The notes beneath the pieces are model-generated. The model was not told the origin of the DNA, did not search any database, and saw nothing but the letters and a program-made list of their open reading frames with translations. The position numbers and the translations under genes are program-made. From Streptomyces sp. HUAS YS2 (GTDB lineage Bacteria; Actinomycetota; Actinomycetes; Streptomycetales; Streptomycetaceae), in the NCBI RefSeq assembly GCF_033343995.1, contig NZ_CP137573.1, forward strand, positions 4,745,001 through 4,809,000: DNA of 64,000 nt, in the 5' to 3' direction. This document shows positions 35,395-45,031 of the stretch, in pieces (the first letter of the stretch is position 1; each line of letters opens with the position of its first letter).

Positions 35395-36183
35395 GTGACT
35401 TCGGCTGTGACCATTTCCAGGCACGGGGGTACTGGAGCGAGTACGGCCGTCGCCGCGCGGGCGCGGCAGGTCGTCAAGGCGTACGGCCAGGGGGAGACGC
35501 GGGTCGTCGCGCTCGACCACGTCGACGTCGACATCAACCGGGGGCAGTTCACCGCGATCATGGGGCCCTCGGGGTCCGGCAAGTCGACGCTGATGCACTG
35601 CCTCGCCGGGCTCGACACCGTCACCAGCGGCCAGATCTTCCTCGACGACACCGAGATCACCGGGCTGAAGGACAAGAAACTGACGCAGCTCCGGCGCGAC
35701 CGGATCGGCTTCATCTTCCAGGCGTTCAACCTGCTGCCGACGCTCGACGCGATCGAGAACATCACGCTCCCGATGGACATCGCGGGCCGCAAGCCGGACC
35801 GGCAGTGGCTGGACCGGGTGGTCGCGACCGTCGGTCTCGCCGACCGGCTGAAGCACCGGCCGACGCAGCTCTCCGGCGGTCAGCAGCAGCGTGTCGCCGT
35901 GGCCCGCGCGCTGGCCGCCCGGCCCGAGATCATCTTCGGTGACGAGCCGACCGGAAACCTGGACTCACGGGCCGGCGCCGAAGTGCTTGGCTTCCTGCGG
36001 CAGTCGGTCGACGAGCTGGGCCAGACGATCGTCATGGTGACGCACGACCCGGTGGCCGCCTCCTACGCGGACCGGGTGCTCTACCTCGCCGACGGCCGGA
36101 TCGTCGACGAGATGTTCCGGCCCACCGCCGACGCCGTCCTGGACCGCATGAAGGACTTCGACGCCCGGGGGCGCACGTCATGA
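35395..36183 (+). CDS. MacB-type ABC transporter ATPase
   Basis: A 262-residue ATP-binding subunit of the lipoprotein-translocase/MacB class. It has Walker A GPSGSGKS (57-64), Q loop at FIFQAFNLLPTL, signature LSGGQ (159-163), Walker B EIIFGDEPTGNLD (178-190) and H loop MVTHD. A 20-residue N-terminal extension precedes the domain. The GTG start has TAGGAGA upstream. It overlaps the permease gene by 4 bp (ATGA). Such pairs export peptides or lipoproteins, or act as mechanotransmitters; substrate unknown. Confidence 0.93.
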   Translation: MTSAVTISRHGGTGASTAVAARARQVVKAYGQGETRVVALDHVDVDINRGQFTAIMGPSGSGKSTLMHCLAGLDTVTSGQIFLDDTEITGLKDKKLTQLRRDRIGFIFQAFNLLPTLDAIENITLPMDIAGRKPDRQWLDRVVATVGLADRLKHRPTQLSGGQQQRVAVARALAARPEIIFGDEPTGNLDSRAGAEVLGFLRQSVDELGQTIVMVTHDPVAASYADRVLYLADGRIVDEMFRPTADAVLDRMKDFDARGRTS

Positions 36184-38753
36184 CCGTCCTGAAGACCTCG
36201 CTGCGCAACTTCTTCGCGCACAAGGGCCGCATGGCGCTCTCCGCCGTTGCCGTCCTGCTCTCCGTGGCGTTCGTGAGCGGCACGCTCGTGTTCACGGACA
36301 CCATGAACACCACCTTCGACAAGCTCTTCGCGTCCACCGCCTCGGACGTCACGCTCAGTGCCAAGAGCGCGGATCCGTCCGACTCGAGCCCGGACACCGG
36401 CCGGCCCGATTCCTTCCCGGCCTCGCTCGTCGAGCAGGTCAGGAAGGCCGAGGGGGTCAAGGACGCCCAGGGCTCGGTGATCTCGCTCAGCGTGACCGTC
36501 GTCGACGCGCACAACAAGAACCTCGGGCCCACCAGCGGCGCGCCGACCATCGCCGTCAACTGGAGCCCCAACGAGCTGCGTTCGGTGGAGATCACCTCGG
36601 GCCACGAGCCGCGCGGACCCACCGAGGTGCTGGTCGACGGCGACACCGCCGAGAAGCACAAGCTGAAGATCGGCGACGAGCTGCGCACGATCTCTGTGGG
36701 CGGCGACCACAGGGCGAAGATCTCCGGAATCGCCGACTTCAAGGTCACCAACCCCGGTGCCACGGTCGTCTACTTCGACACCGTCACCGCGCAGCGTGAA
36801 CTCCTCGGGAAGGAAGGGCTGTTCACGCAGATCACCGCCGACGCCGCCGTCGGTGTCTCGGACGAGCAGCTGAAGAAGAACATCGCCGGCGCGGTCGGCG
36901 ACGGCTACAAGCTGCAGACCGCCGCCGAGGCCGCGGACGAGGGCCGCAAGGACGTCGCCGGGTTCCTCGACGTCATGAAGTACGCGATGCTCGGCTTCGC
37001 CGCGATCGCCTTCCTCGTCGGCATCTTCCTCATCGTCAACACCTTCTCGATGCTGGTCGCCCAGCGCACCCGTGAGATCGGCCTGATGCGGGCCATCGGA
37101 TCGAGCCGCAAGCAGGTCAACCGGTCCGTGCTCGTCGAGGCGCTGCTGCTCGGCGTCATCGGCTCCGTCGCCGGCGTCGGCGCGGGCGTCGGGCTGGCGA
37201 TCGGCCTGATGAAGCTCATGTCCTCGATGGGGATGAACCTGTCCACGCAGGACCTGACCGTGAAGTGGACGACCCCGGCCGTCGGCCTGGTCCTCGGCAT
37301 CGTGGTCACCGTCCTCGCCGCCTACATACCGGCCCGCCGGGCCGGCAAGGTCTCCCCGATGGCCGCGCTCCGCGACGCCGGGACGCCCGCGGACGGACGG
37401 GCCGGGCTGGTCCGGGGCGGCCTGGGCCTGCTCCTGACGGGGCTCGGCGCGGCCGCCCTGTGGACGGCGACGCAGGCCGAGAAGGCTGTCACCGGCTCGT
37501 TGTGGCTGGGAGCCGGGATCGTGCTCTCGCTCATCGGCTTCATCGTCGTCGGTCCGCTGCTGGCCGGCGGGGTCGTCCGGGTGCTCGGAGCCGTCGTACT
37601 GCGGGTCTTCGGGCCGGTGGGCCGTATGGCCGAGCGCAACGCGCTGCGCAACCCGCGCCGCACCGGAGCCACCGGCGCGGCCCTGATGATCGGCCTGGCC
37701 CTGGTCGCCTGCCTGTCCGTGGTCGGCTCCTCCATGGTCGCCTCGGCCACCGACGAACTGGACCGCTCCGTCGGGGCGGACTTCATCGTCCAGTCGGGCA
37801 ACGGCCAGCCGATCGTGCCGCAGGCGCAGGCCGCCCTGGAGAAGACCCCGGGCCTGGACCACGTCACCGAGTACAAGTGGGTCGACGCGAAGATCACCGA
37901 TCCCGAGGGCGGGGTCTTCGACAAGGGCCTGGTCGCCGCCGACCCGACGTATGCGCAGGACCTGCGCCGCGACACGACCGCCGGCCGGCTCGCCGACGCC
38001 TACGGGAAGAACGCCATGTCCGTCGGCAGCGACTACGCCGCCGAGCACCACGTGAAGGTCGGCGACGTGCTGACCGTCGCCTTCAAGGGCGGCGAGACGG
38101 CGAAGCTGAAGGTCGCGGCGATCACCTCGGACGCCAACAACGTCGACAAGGGCGTGATGTACACCGACATCGCGACCGCCGCCCAGTACCTGCCGGCCGA
38201 GAAGATGCCCAAGAACGTGGTCATGTTCGCCACGGCCGAGGACGGCAAGGAGACCGAGGCGTACGCCGCCCTCAAGGCCTCGCTCGCCGACTATCCGCAG
38301 TACAAGGTCAGCAACCAGGCCGACTACAAGAAGGACCTGCAGGACCAGATCGGCCAGCTGCTCAACATCGTCTACGGGCTGCTCGCCCTGGCGATCATCG
38401 TCGCGATCCTCGGCGTGGTGAACACCCTCGCCCTGTCGGTGGTCGAGCGGACCCGGGAGATCGGCCTGATGCGGGCCATCGGTCTCTCCCGCCGCCAGCT
38501 GCGCCGCATGATCCGCCTGGAGTCGGTGGTCATCGCCCTCTTCGGCGCCCTGCTCGGCCTGGGCCTCGGTATGGGCTGGGGCACGGCGGCGCAGCAGCTG
38601 CTCGCCCTGGAGGGCCTCGGGGTCCTGGAGATCCCGTGGCCGACGATCCTGACGGTGTTCGTCGGGTCGGCGTTCGTGGGCCTGTTCGCGGCCCTCGTCC
38701 CGGCCTTCCGGGCCGGCCGGATGAACGTGCTGAACGCGATCGCCAGCGAGTAG
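36180..38753 (+). CDS. FtsX-like ABC transporter permease
   Basis: An 857-residue permease with an N-terminal helix (RMALSAVAVLLSVAFVSGTLVFTD), a large extracytoplasmic domain of about 190 residues, an FtsX core with three helices (about 255-400), further helices and a second exterior domain, then a second FtsX core (about 725-850). The motif REIGLMRAIG occurs in both cores (before 310 and after 755), showing internal duplication. It is translationally coupled to the ATPase. No accessory membrane-fusion or signalling protein is encoded beside it. Confidence 0.9.
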   Translation: MTVLKTSLRNFFAHKGRMALSAVAVLLSVAFVSGTLVFTDTMNTTFDKLFASTASDVTLSAKSADPSDSSPDTGRPDSFPASLVEQVRKAEGVKDAQGSVISLSVTVVDAHNKNLGPTSGAPTIAVNWSPNELRSVEITSGHEPRGPTEVLVDGDTAEKHKLKIGDELRTISVGGDHRAKISGIADFKVTNPGATVVYFDTVTAQRELLGKEGLFTQITADAAVGVSDEQLKKNIAGAVGDGYKLQTAAEAADEGRKDVAGFLDVMKYAMLGFAAIAFLVGIFLIVNTFSMLVAQRTREIGLMRAIGSSRKQVNRSVLVEALLLGVIGSVAGVGAGVGLAIGLMKLMSSMGMNLSTQDLTVKWTTPAVGLVLGIVVTVLAAYIPARRAGKVSPMAALRDAGTPADGRAGLVRGGLGLLLTGLGAAALWTATQAEKAVTGSLWLGAGIVLSLIGFIVVGPLLAGGVVRVLGAVVLRVFGPVGRMAERNALRNPRRTGATGAALMIGLALVACLSVVGSSMVASATDELDRSVGADFIVQSGNGQPIVPQAQAALEKTPGLDHVTEYKWVDAKITDPEGGVFDKGLVAADPTYAQDLRRDTTAGRLADAYGKNAMSVGSDYAAEHHVKVGDVLTVAFKGGETAKLKVAAITSDANNVDKGVMYTDIATAAQYLPAEKMPKNVVMFATAEDGKETEAYAALKASLADYPQYKVSNQADYKKDLQDQIGQLLNIVYGLLALAIIVAILGVVNTLALSVVERTREIGLMRAIGLSRRQLRRMIRLESVVIALFGALLGLGLGMGWGTAAQQLLALEGLGVLEIPWPTILTVFVGSAFVGLFAALVPAFRAGRMNVLNAIASE

Positions 38754-38813
38754 CCCGACCAGTGGTCCCGTCCCGCCGTACCGGCCGGGGGCCGGGCTAT
38801 ACGGTGGACCGCG

Positions 38814-38851
38814 ACGGTCCCGGTGGATGTCCTCCATCCCACCGGGGCCGT
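38814..38851 (+). terminator. Terminator of the ABC operon
   Basis: A long imperfect stem, ACGGTCCCGGTGG-ATG pairing with CAT-CCCACCGGGGCCGT, ending in TTTCG, 60 bp after the permease stop. Confidence 0.75.
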
Positions 38852-38964
38852 TTCGCGCTGTGAGTGTCCGGCCCACGCCGTAGGCTGGGAACCCCCGGCC
38901 CGTGAGACGTGTCGGGCTGTTCGCGTTGCCCGCCCCCGTAGTCCAACCGGGATGGATCCTCCTG

Positions 38965-41900
38965 ATGAGCCTGCACGGTCTGCTCGACGCCGTCGTACGA
39001 GACGCGGCCCTCGCCGAAGCGGTGAAGGCCGCCACGGACGGCAACCGCATGCATGTGGACCTGGTCGGCCCGCCCGCCGCGCGCCCCTTCGCGGTGGCGG
39101 CGCTGGCCCGCGAGGCGCGGCGTCCGGTGCTCGCGGTCACCGCCACCGGCCGGGAGGCCGAGGACCTGGCGGCGGCGCTGCGCAGCCTCCTCGACCCGGA
39201 CACGGTCGTCGACTACCCGTCCTGGGAGACCCTGCCGCACGAGCGGCTCTCGCCCCGCTCCGACACCGTCGGCCGGCGCCTCGCCGTGCTGCGCCGGCTC
39301 GCCCACCCCTCGCTCGACGACCCGGCCGCGGGCCCGGTGTCCGTCGTCGTCGCCCCCGTCCGCTCGGTGCTCCAGCCGCAGGTCAAGGGCCTGGGCGACC
39401 TGGAGCCGGTCAGCCTGCGCACCGGACGGCAGGCCGACCTGAACGAGGTCGTCGAGGGCCTGGCGGCCGCCGCGTACGCGCGGGTGGAGCTGGTCGAGAA
39501 GCGTGGCGAGTTCGCCGTCCGCGGCGGCATCCTGGACGTCTTCCCGCCGACCGAGGAGCACCCGCTCCGGATCGAGTTCTGGGGCGACGACATCGAGGAG
39601 ATCCGTTACTTCAAGGTCGCCGACCAGCGCTCCCTGGAGGTCGCCGAGCACGGCCTGTGGGCGCCGCCGTGCCGCGAGCTGCTGCTGACCGACCAGGTGA
39701 AGGAGCGGGCCGCGGCCCTGGCCGAGGAGCACCCCGAGCTGGGCGAGCTGCTCGGCAAGATCGCCGAGGGGATCGCCGTCGAGGGCATGGAGTCCCTCGC
39801 CCCGGTCCTCGTCGACGACATGGAGCTGCTGCTCGACGTGCTGCCGAAGGGCAGCATGGCCGTGGTCTGCGACCCCGAGCGGGTCCGGACGCGGGCGGCG
39901 GACCTCGTAGCGACGAGCCAGGAGTTCCTGCAGGCGTCGTGGGCGGCCACCGCCGGTGGCGGCGAGGCGCCGATCGACGTCGGCGCGGCCTCGCTGTGGG
40001 GGATCGCGGACGTCCGGGACCGGGCCCGCGAGCTGGACATGATGTGGTGGTCGGTCTCCCCGTTCGCGGCGGACGAGGAGCTGGACGCCGACACGCTGAA
40101 GCTGGGCATGCACGCCCCGGAGACGTACCGCGGCGACACCGCCCGGGCGCTCGCCGACACCAAGGGCTGGCTGGCCGACGGCTGGCGCACGGTGTACGTG
40201 ACGGAGGCGCCCGGCCCGGCCGCCCGCACGGTCGAGGTGCTCGGCGGCGAGGGCATCGCCGCCCGCCTCGACGCGAACCTCGCCGACATCTCCCCGGCAG
40301 TCGTCCACGTCTCGACCGGCTCGATCGACTACGGCTTCGTCGACCCGGCCCTGAAGCTGGCCGTACTGACCGAGACGGACCTGTCCGGCCAGAAGGCGGC
40401 CGGCAAGGACGGGCAGCGGATGCCCGCCAAGCGCCGCAAGACCATCGACCCGCTGACCCTGGAGGTCGGCGACTACATCGTGCACGAACAGCACGGCGTC
40501 GGCCGGTACATCGAGATGGTGCAGCGCACGGTGCAGGGCGCGACCCGCGAGTACCTGCTCGTCGAGTACGCGCCGGCCAAGCGCGGCCAGCCCGGCGACC
40601 GGCTGTACATCCCGACCGACCAGCTGGAGCAGGTCACCAAGTACGTCGGCGGCGAGGCCCCGACCCTGCACCGGCTCGGCGGCGCGGACTGGACGAAGAC
40701 GAAGGCCCGGGCGAAGAAGGCGGTCAAGGAGATCGCCGCCGACCTGATCAAGCTCTACTCCGCGCGGATGGCGGCCCCCGGCCACGCCTTCGGCGCGGAC
40801 ACGCCCTGGCAGCGGGAGCTGGAGGACGCCTTCCCCTACGTGGAGACGCCGGACCAGCTGTCCACCATCGCCGAGGTCAAGGAGGACATGGAGAAGAGCA
40901 TCCCCATGGACCGCCTGATCTGCGGCGACGTCGGCTACGGCAAGACGGAGATCGCGGTCCGGGCGGCGTTCAAGGCCGTGCAGGACGGCAAGCAGGTCGC
41001 CGTGCTCGTGCCGACGACGCTCCTGGTGCAGCAGCACTTCGGCACCTTCACCGAGCGCTACTCGCAGTTCCCCGTCGCCACCCGGGCACTCAGCCGATTC
41101 CAGTCGGAGACCGAGTCGAAGGCGACGCTCGACGGACTGAAGGACGGCTCGGTCGACATCGTCATCGGCACCCACCGGCTGTTCTCCTCCGAGACCAAGT
41201 TCAAGGACCTCGGTCTGGTCATCGTCGACGAGGAGCAGCGGTTCGGCGTCGAGCACAAGGAGCAGCTGAAGAAGCTCCGCGCCAACGTCGACGTCCTCAC
41301 CATGTCGGCCACCCCCATCCCCCGTACGCTCGAGATGGCGGTGACCGGCATCCGCGAGATGTCGACGATCACCACCCCGCCGGAGGAGCGGCACCCGGTC
41401 CTCACGTTCGTCGGCCCGTACGAGGAGAAGCAGATCGGCGCGGCGATCCGCCGCGAACTGCTGCGCGAGGGCCAGGTCTTCTACATCCACAACCGGGTCG
41501 AGTCGATCGACCGGGCCGCGGCCCGGCTGCGCGACATCGTCCCCGAGGCGCGGATCGCGACCGCGCACGGCCAGATGTCCGAGTCGGCCCTGGAGCAGGT
41601 CGTGGTCGACTTCTGGGAGAAGAAGTTCGACGTGCTGGTCTCCACGACGATCGTCGAGTCCGGCATCGACATCTCCAACGCCAACACCCTCATCGTCGAG
41701 CGCGGCGACAACTTCGGCCTCAGCCAGCTGCACCAGCTGCGCGGCCGGGTGGGCCGGGGCCGCGAGCGCGGCTACGCGTACTTCCTGTACCCGCCGGAGA
41801 AGCCGCTGACCGAGACCGCGCACGAGCGGCTCGCGACGATCGCCCAGCACACCGAGATGGGCGCGGGCATGTACGTGGCGATGAAGGACCTGGAGATCCG

Positions 41901-42495
41901 CGGCGCGGGCAACCTGCTCGGCGGCGAGCAGTCCGGTCACATCGCGGGCGTCGGCTTCGACCTGTACGTGCGGATGGTCGGCGAGGCGGTTGCGGACTAC
42001 CGGGCCTCGCTGGAGGGCGGCGCGGAGGAGGAGGCGCCGCTCGAGGTCAAGATCGAGCTGCCGGTCGACGCGCACGTTCCGCACGACTACGCGCCGGGCG
42101 AGCGGCTGCGCCTCCAGGCGTACCGGGCGATCGCCTCGGCGAACTCGGAGGACGACATCAAGGCGGTCCGCGAGGAGCTCACCGACCGCTACGGCAAGCT
42201 GCCGGAGCCGGTGGAGAACCTGCTGCTCGTGGCCGGCCTGCGGATGCTGGCGCGGGCCTGCGGGGTCGGCGAGATCGTGCTGCAGGGCCCGAACATCCGG
42301 TTCGCGCCGGTGGAGTTGCGCGAGTCGCAGGAGCTGCGGCTGAAGCGGCTGTACCCGCGGACGGTCATCAAGGCCCCGACGCAGCAGATCCTGGTGCCGC
42401 GCCCGACGAGCGGCAAGATCGGCGGCAAGCCGGTCGTCGGCCGCGAGCTGCTGGCGTGGACCGGGGAGTTCCTGACCACGATCCTCGGCTCGTAG
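38965..42495 (+). CDS. mfd: Transcription-repair coupling factor
   Basis: An ATP-dependent DNA translocase that removes RNA polymerase stalled at lesions and recruits UvrA. The 1176-residue length is normal. It has an N-terminal UvrB-like module (PFAVAALAREARRPVLAV onward), the RNA-polymerase-interacting domain starting DYIVHEQHGVGRYIEM (about 510), helicase motif I GDVGYGKTE at 654-662, motif II DEEQ at 755-758, RecG-like motifs STTIVESGID and QLRGRVGR, and a C-terminal TRCF domain. The ATG at 38965 begins at MSLHGLL; an in-frame ATG-like start at 38902 would add 21 unlikely residues. Followed by a bidirectional terminator. Confidence 0.95.
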   Translation: MSLHGLLDAVVRDAALAEAVKAATDGNRMHVDLVGPPAARPFAVAALAREARRPVLAVTATGREAEDLAAALRSLLDPDTVVDYPSWETLPHERLSPRSDTVGRRLAVLRRLAHPSLDDPAAGPVSVVVAPVRSVLQPQVKGLGDLEPVSLRTGRQADLNEVVEGLAAAAYARVELVEKRGEFAVRGGILDVFPPTEEHPLRIEFWGDDIEEIRYFKVADQRSLEVAEHGLWAPPCRELLLTDQVKERAAALAEEHPELGELLGKIAEGIAVEGMESLAPVLVDDMELLLDVLPKGSMAVVCDPERVRTRAADLVATSQEFLQASWAATAGGGEAPIDVGAASLWGIADVRDRARELDMMWWSVSPFAADEELDADTLKLGMHAPETYRGDTARALADTKGWLADGWRTVYVTEAPGPAARTVEVLGGEGIAARLDANLADISPAVVHVSTGSIDYGFVDPALKLAVLTETDLSGQKAAGKDGQRMPAKRRKTIDPLTLEVGDYIVHEQHGVGRYIEMVQRTVQGATREYLLVEYAPAKRGQPGDRLYIPTDQLEQVTKYVGGEAPTLHRLGGADWTKTKARAKKAVKEIAADLIKLYSARMAAPGHAFGADTPWQRELEDAFPYVETPDQLSTIAEVKEDMEKSIPMDRLICGDVGYGKTEIAVRAAFKAVQDGKQVAVLVPTTLLVQQHFGTFTERYSQFPVATRALSRFQSETESKATLDGLKDGSVDIVIGTHRLFSSETKFKDLGLVIVDEEQRFGVEHKEQLKKLRANVDVLTMSATPIPRTLEMAVTGIREMSTITTPPEERHPVLTFVGPYEEKQIGAAIRRELLREGQVFYIHNRVESIDRAAARLRDIVPEARIATAHGQMSESALEQVVVDFWEKKFDVLVSTTIVESGIDISNANTLIVERGDNFGLSQLHQLRGRVGRGRERGYAYFLYPPEKPLTETAHERLATIAQHTEMGAGMYVAMKDLEIRGAGNLLGGEQSGHIAGVGFDLYVRMVGEAVADYRASLEGGAEEEAPLEVKIELPVDAHVPHDYAPGERLRLQAYRAIASANSEDDIKAVREELTDRYGKLPEPVENLLLVAGLRMLARACGVGEIVLQGPNIRFAPVELRESQELRLKRLYPRTVIKAPTQQILVPRPTSGKIGGKPVVGRELLAWTGEFLTTILGS

Positions 42496-42501
42496 GGCGC
42501 G

Positions 42502-42534
42502 GGGGCGTCCGGGGGCCGCTGCCCCGGACGCCCC
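42502..42534. terminator. Bidirectional terminator between mfd and SGNH gene
   Basis: A 13-bp perfect stem (42502-42514 with 42522-42534), placed between convergent stop codons at 42495 and 42544. Confidence 0.85.
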
Positions 42535-42543
42535 GCGTCCGTC

Positions 42544-43827
42544 CTACAGCCGGTCGAGGTCGAGCGCCTCGGCCATCGCGCGGTAGCCCGCGTCGCCCGG
42601 GTGCAGGTGGTCGCCCGAGTCGTACGCCGGCAGGATGCGGTCCGGGTGCTCCGGGTCCGCTACGGCGCGGTCGAAGTCGACCACGGCGTCGTACTCGCCC
42701 GAGGTGCGGATCCACTCGTTGACGGCGTTCCGCTTGGCCTCGTTGACCTTCTCGGCGTCGTCGTAGAACGAGCCCCCGATCGGGGTGAGCGTGGCGCCCA
42801 CCACCTTGATGCCCTTGGCGTGCGCCTGCCGGATCAGCGAACGGTGGCCCTCGATGAGCTGCTCGACGGAGACCTCCGGGGTGGGGCCGCCGGGGAAGGC
42901 CGGTCCGCTGCCTCCGATGTCGTTGATGCCTTCGAGGACGATGACCGTGCGCACGCCGGGCTCGGTGAGGACGTCCTTCTTGAACCGCTCGATGCCCTTC
43001 TCGCCGGCCCAGGTCGTGTCGTTGGTGACCTCGTTCCCGCCGATGCCGTGGTTGACGACGCTGCGCGGCTTCCCGGCGGCGGCGAAACGTTCCGCCAGCT
43101 CGTCGGGGTAGCGGTTGTCCGCGTTCAGGCCGGAGCCGACGCCGTCGGTGATGGAGTCGCCGAAGGTGACGATGCCGTCCCGGCGGGCCGAGTGGCCGCC
43201 GCTGACCTCGACCCCGGTGAGGAAGTACCAGGAGTCGCTGGTCTCCTTGAAGGCCGCACCGTCCCGGTCGGCGCGGTGGTCGCCGTCCGCCCGGTAGCTG
43301 GTGGCCGAGGAGAAATTGTGGAAGGTGGCCGGCCCGGTCGGGTCGGCCAGGTAGAGGGTGACGGTCACCGACTGCAGGGCCCCGACCTTGAACGGCACAC
43401 CGTCGCTGCGGAGGGTGCCGCCGGCCGGAACGGTCACGGACCGGCCCTTGCCGAAGGTCAGTTCGCGGACCGTGCCGGCCTTCACGGAGGCGCCCTCGTC
43501 GGTGAGGGCGACGGTCGCGCCGGTGATCTTCAGCGGGGTCGTGCCGTACCGGTTGGAGAGCTCGATGCGGGCCTTGGTGCCGCCGGTGGTGACGCGGACG
43601 ACCTGTCGGACCGTGTGGTTCGAGAAGCCCGCCGGCGACCAGTTGGGCCCGAAGGGCGCGGTCGGCTTCTGCGGGGAAGTGGCCCAACCGCCCTTCCACG
43701 CACCGCCGTCGTGCGGTGCGGCGGCCGTCGCGGTGCCGGAGGCCGCGAACGGCACCGCGCCAAGGGTGAGTGCGGCCACCACGGCAACACCGCTGCGCTT
43801 CAAGGTGCTTGAGGTGCTCATCTTCAT
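42544..43827 (-). CDS. Secreted SGNH/GDSL-type esterase
   Basis: A 427-residue exported hydrolase. Residues 1-37 are a signal peptide (cleavage near TATA-AAP). A beta-rich N-terminal domain precedes the SGNH fold: block I GDSIT (223-227, catalytic Ser 225), block II HGIGGN, block III LEGINDIG, and block V DHLH (D406, H409). The domain order matches secreted SGNH esterases of Streptomyces that act on polysaccharide ester groups or lipids; substrate not shown. A 10-bp inverted repeat lies just upstream (43832-43859). Confidence 0.9.
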   Translation of the reverse strand: MKMSTSSTLKRSGVAVVAALTLGAVPFAASGTATAAAPHDGGAWKGGWATSPQKPTAPFGPNWSPAGFSNHTVRQVVRVTTGGTKARIELSNRYGTTPLKITGATVALTDEGASVKAGTVRELTFGKGRSVTVPAGGTLRSDGVPFKVGALQSVTVTLYLADPTGPATFHNFSSATSYRADGDHRADRDGAAFKETSDSWYFLTGVEVSGGHSARRDGIVTFGDSITDGVGSGLNADNRYPDELAERFAAAGKPRSVVNHGIGGNEVTNDTTWAGEKGIERFKKDVLTEPGVRTVIVLEGINDIGGSGPAFPGGPTPEVSVEQLIEGHRSLIRQAHAKGIKVVGATLTPIGGSFYDDAEKVNEAKRNAVNEWIRTSGEYDAVVDFDRAVADPEHPDRILPAYDSGDHLHPGDAGYRAMAEALDLDRL

Positions 43828-43831
43828 CCGC

Positions 43832-43859
43832 CCGTTCTGACGTTCCGTTGTCAGAACGG
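43832..43859 (-). terminator. Perfect inverted repeat between phosphatase and esterase genes
   Basis: CCGTTCTGAC (43832-43841) and GTCAGAACGG (43850-43859) with an 8-bp loop. On the minus strand it lies 48 bp after the phosphatase stop and just before the esterase start, so it may be a terminator of the upstream operon or an operator of the esterase gene. Confidence 0.5.
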
Positions 43860-43906
43860 CTCAAGCGGAGGCCGGCTCCGAGCATTCCCCGGGCAGTGCG
43901 GACCGG

Positions 43907-44350
43907 TCAGAAACTGGCCGGAAAGCGCCGTACATAGTGCTTCTGCCAGGGCATCTCGACGGCGCCCTCGCGGTAGTGCTCGCGCACGTACGCCACCGCC
44001 TCGTTCGCGGGGACGCCGTCGATCGTGGCGAGGCAGGCCAGGGCGGTGCCGGTACGGCCCCGACCGCCCTGGCAGGCCAGCTCGACGCGCTCGACCGCGG
44101 CGCGTTCCCAGGCCTCGCCGAGCGCCCTGCGGGCCGCGGTGTGGCTGCTGGGCAGCCAGAAGTCGGTCCAGCGGACCCAGAGCGTCTCCCAGGGCATCTC
44201 GGGCGGTCGCTTGCCGACGAGGTAGAGGCCGAAGTCAGGGCGCGGCCCGGGCGGCAGCGGGCGGCCGAGCCCGCGGCCGCGGACCAGTCGGCCGGAGGGC
44301 AGCGGCATGACGCCGGGGCCGTCCGGGTCCCAAGTGGCGGCAGCGGTCAT
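43907..44350 (-). CDS. Tyrosine/dual-specificity phosphatase-like protein
   Basis: A 147-residue protein with the Cys-x5-Arg P-loop of the protein tyrosine phosphatase superfamily: ACQGGRGRTG with C93 and R99. The residue before the Cys is Ala rather than the usual His. A candidate general acid lies in the WTDFWLPSS segment (residues about 61-69). The ATG overlaps the stop of the upstream TetR gene (ATGA), so the two are coupled. Substrate unknown; phosphoprotein or small phosphorylated metabolite is possible. Confidence 0.75.
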   Translation of the reverse strand: MTAAATWDPDGPGVMPLPSGRLVRGRGLGRPLPPGPRPDFGLYLVGKRPPEMPWETLWVRWTDFWLPSSHTAARRALGEAWERAAVERVELACQGGRGRTGTALACLATIDGVPANEAVAYVREHYREGAVEMPWQKHYVRRFPASF

Positions 44351-44934
44351 GGAGTTCCTCCCGAGGGCTCGGCGGCGAACAGCAGTCCGGTCAGGGTACG
44401 GAACACGTCCTCGGGGTCCCGGCCTTCCAGCGGCGCGGTCAGGTTCCGGCTGAGCAGCAGCGTCGCGAAGCCGTGCGCCAGGGACCAGGCCGCGACGCCG
44501 GCGAGCCGGGGGTCGGGGCCGCCTTTCCCGGCGGGCAGGTTCGTGATCCCGGCCCGCAGCCGCTCGCCGGCCCGCTCGCGGGCGGCGAGCAGGTCGGGAT
44601 CGTCGGTCCGGTACAGCTCCGGCTGGAACATCACCTGGAAGTGCGCCGGGTGGTCGGTGGCGAAGCGTACGTAGCGCACGCCCGCGTCCCGCAGGTCGGT
44701 CGCCTCGCCCAGTGCCCCCGCGAGCAGGTCGTACCCCTCGGTGGCGACGGCGGTCAGCAGCCCGGCCCGGTCCTTGAAGTGGTGCGCGGGCGCGGCGTGC
44801 GAGACGCCGGCCCGGCGGGCGAGGTCGCGCAGGCTCAGTGCGGACGGCCCCTCGGCGGCGATGACGTCGAGGGCGGCGGTGAGCACGGCCTGCCGCAGGT
44901 CGCCGTGGTGATAGGTGCGCTGCTGCCGGGTCAT
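44347..44934 (-). CDS. TetR-family regulator (WHG-type)
   Basis: Encodes 195 residues with a helix-turn-helix at about 28-58 (LSLRDLARRAGVSHAAPAHHF) and a C-terminal ligand domain beginning YVRFATDHPAHFQVMF, the pattern of TetR_C WHG proteins. It is divergent from an SCO6745-like gene and co-transcribed with the phosphatase-like gene. The intervening 97 bp holds an inverted repeat (44962-44997) that is the probable operator. Confidence 0.88.
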   Translation of the reverse strand: MTRQQRTYHHGDLRQAVLTAALDVIAAEGPSALSLRDLARRAGVSHAAPAHHFKDRAGLLTAVATEGYDLLAGALGEATDLRDAGVRYVRFATDHPAHFQVMFQPELYRTDDPDLLAARERAGERLRAGITNLPAGKGGPDPRLAGVAAWSLAHGFATLLLSRNLTAPLEGRDPEDVFRTLTGLLFAAEPSGGTP

Positions 44935-44961
44935 GGACTCAGCCTACGCCGAATCTAGTCA

Positions 44962-44997
44962 TTGACAAGTTCCCCTGCCCGGGGGCAATCTTGTCAG
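44962..44997. promoter_or_regulatory. Promoter with inverted repeat between TetR and SCO6745-like genes
   Basis: TTGACAAG (44962-44969) and CTTGTCAG (44990-44997) are inverted repeats 20 bp apart. They coincide with a -35 TTGACA (44962-44967) and a -10 CAATCT (44986-44991, 18-bp spacer) reading toward the plus-strand gene. A dimer or pair of dimers of the divergent TetR protein bound here would block this promoter (inference). Confidence 0.65.
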
Positions 44998-45031
44998 CGT
45001 CAAGATGTGGCAGCGGAGGACGGAGAACGTC

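Noticed and set aside
36081..39203. Long open frame antisense to the FtsX permease
   Set aside because: Antisense to a gene with paired REIGLMRAIG motifs; its translation is low-complexity.
38797..42084. Long open frame antisense to mfd (1095 codons)
   Set aside because: It lies wholly opposite a gene with all Mfd motifs, has Val/Leu/Arg/Asp-rich composition typical of the antisense of GC-rich codons, and shows no domain.
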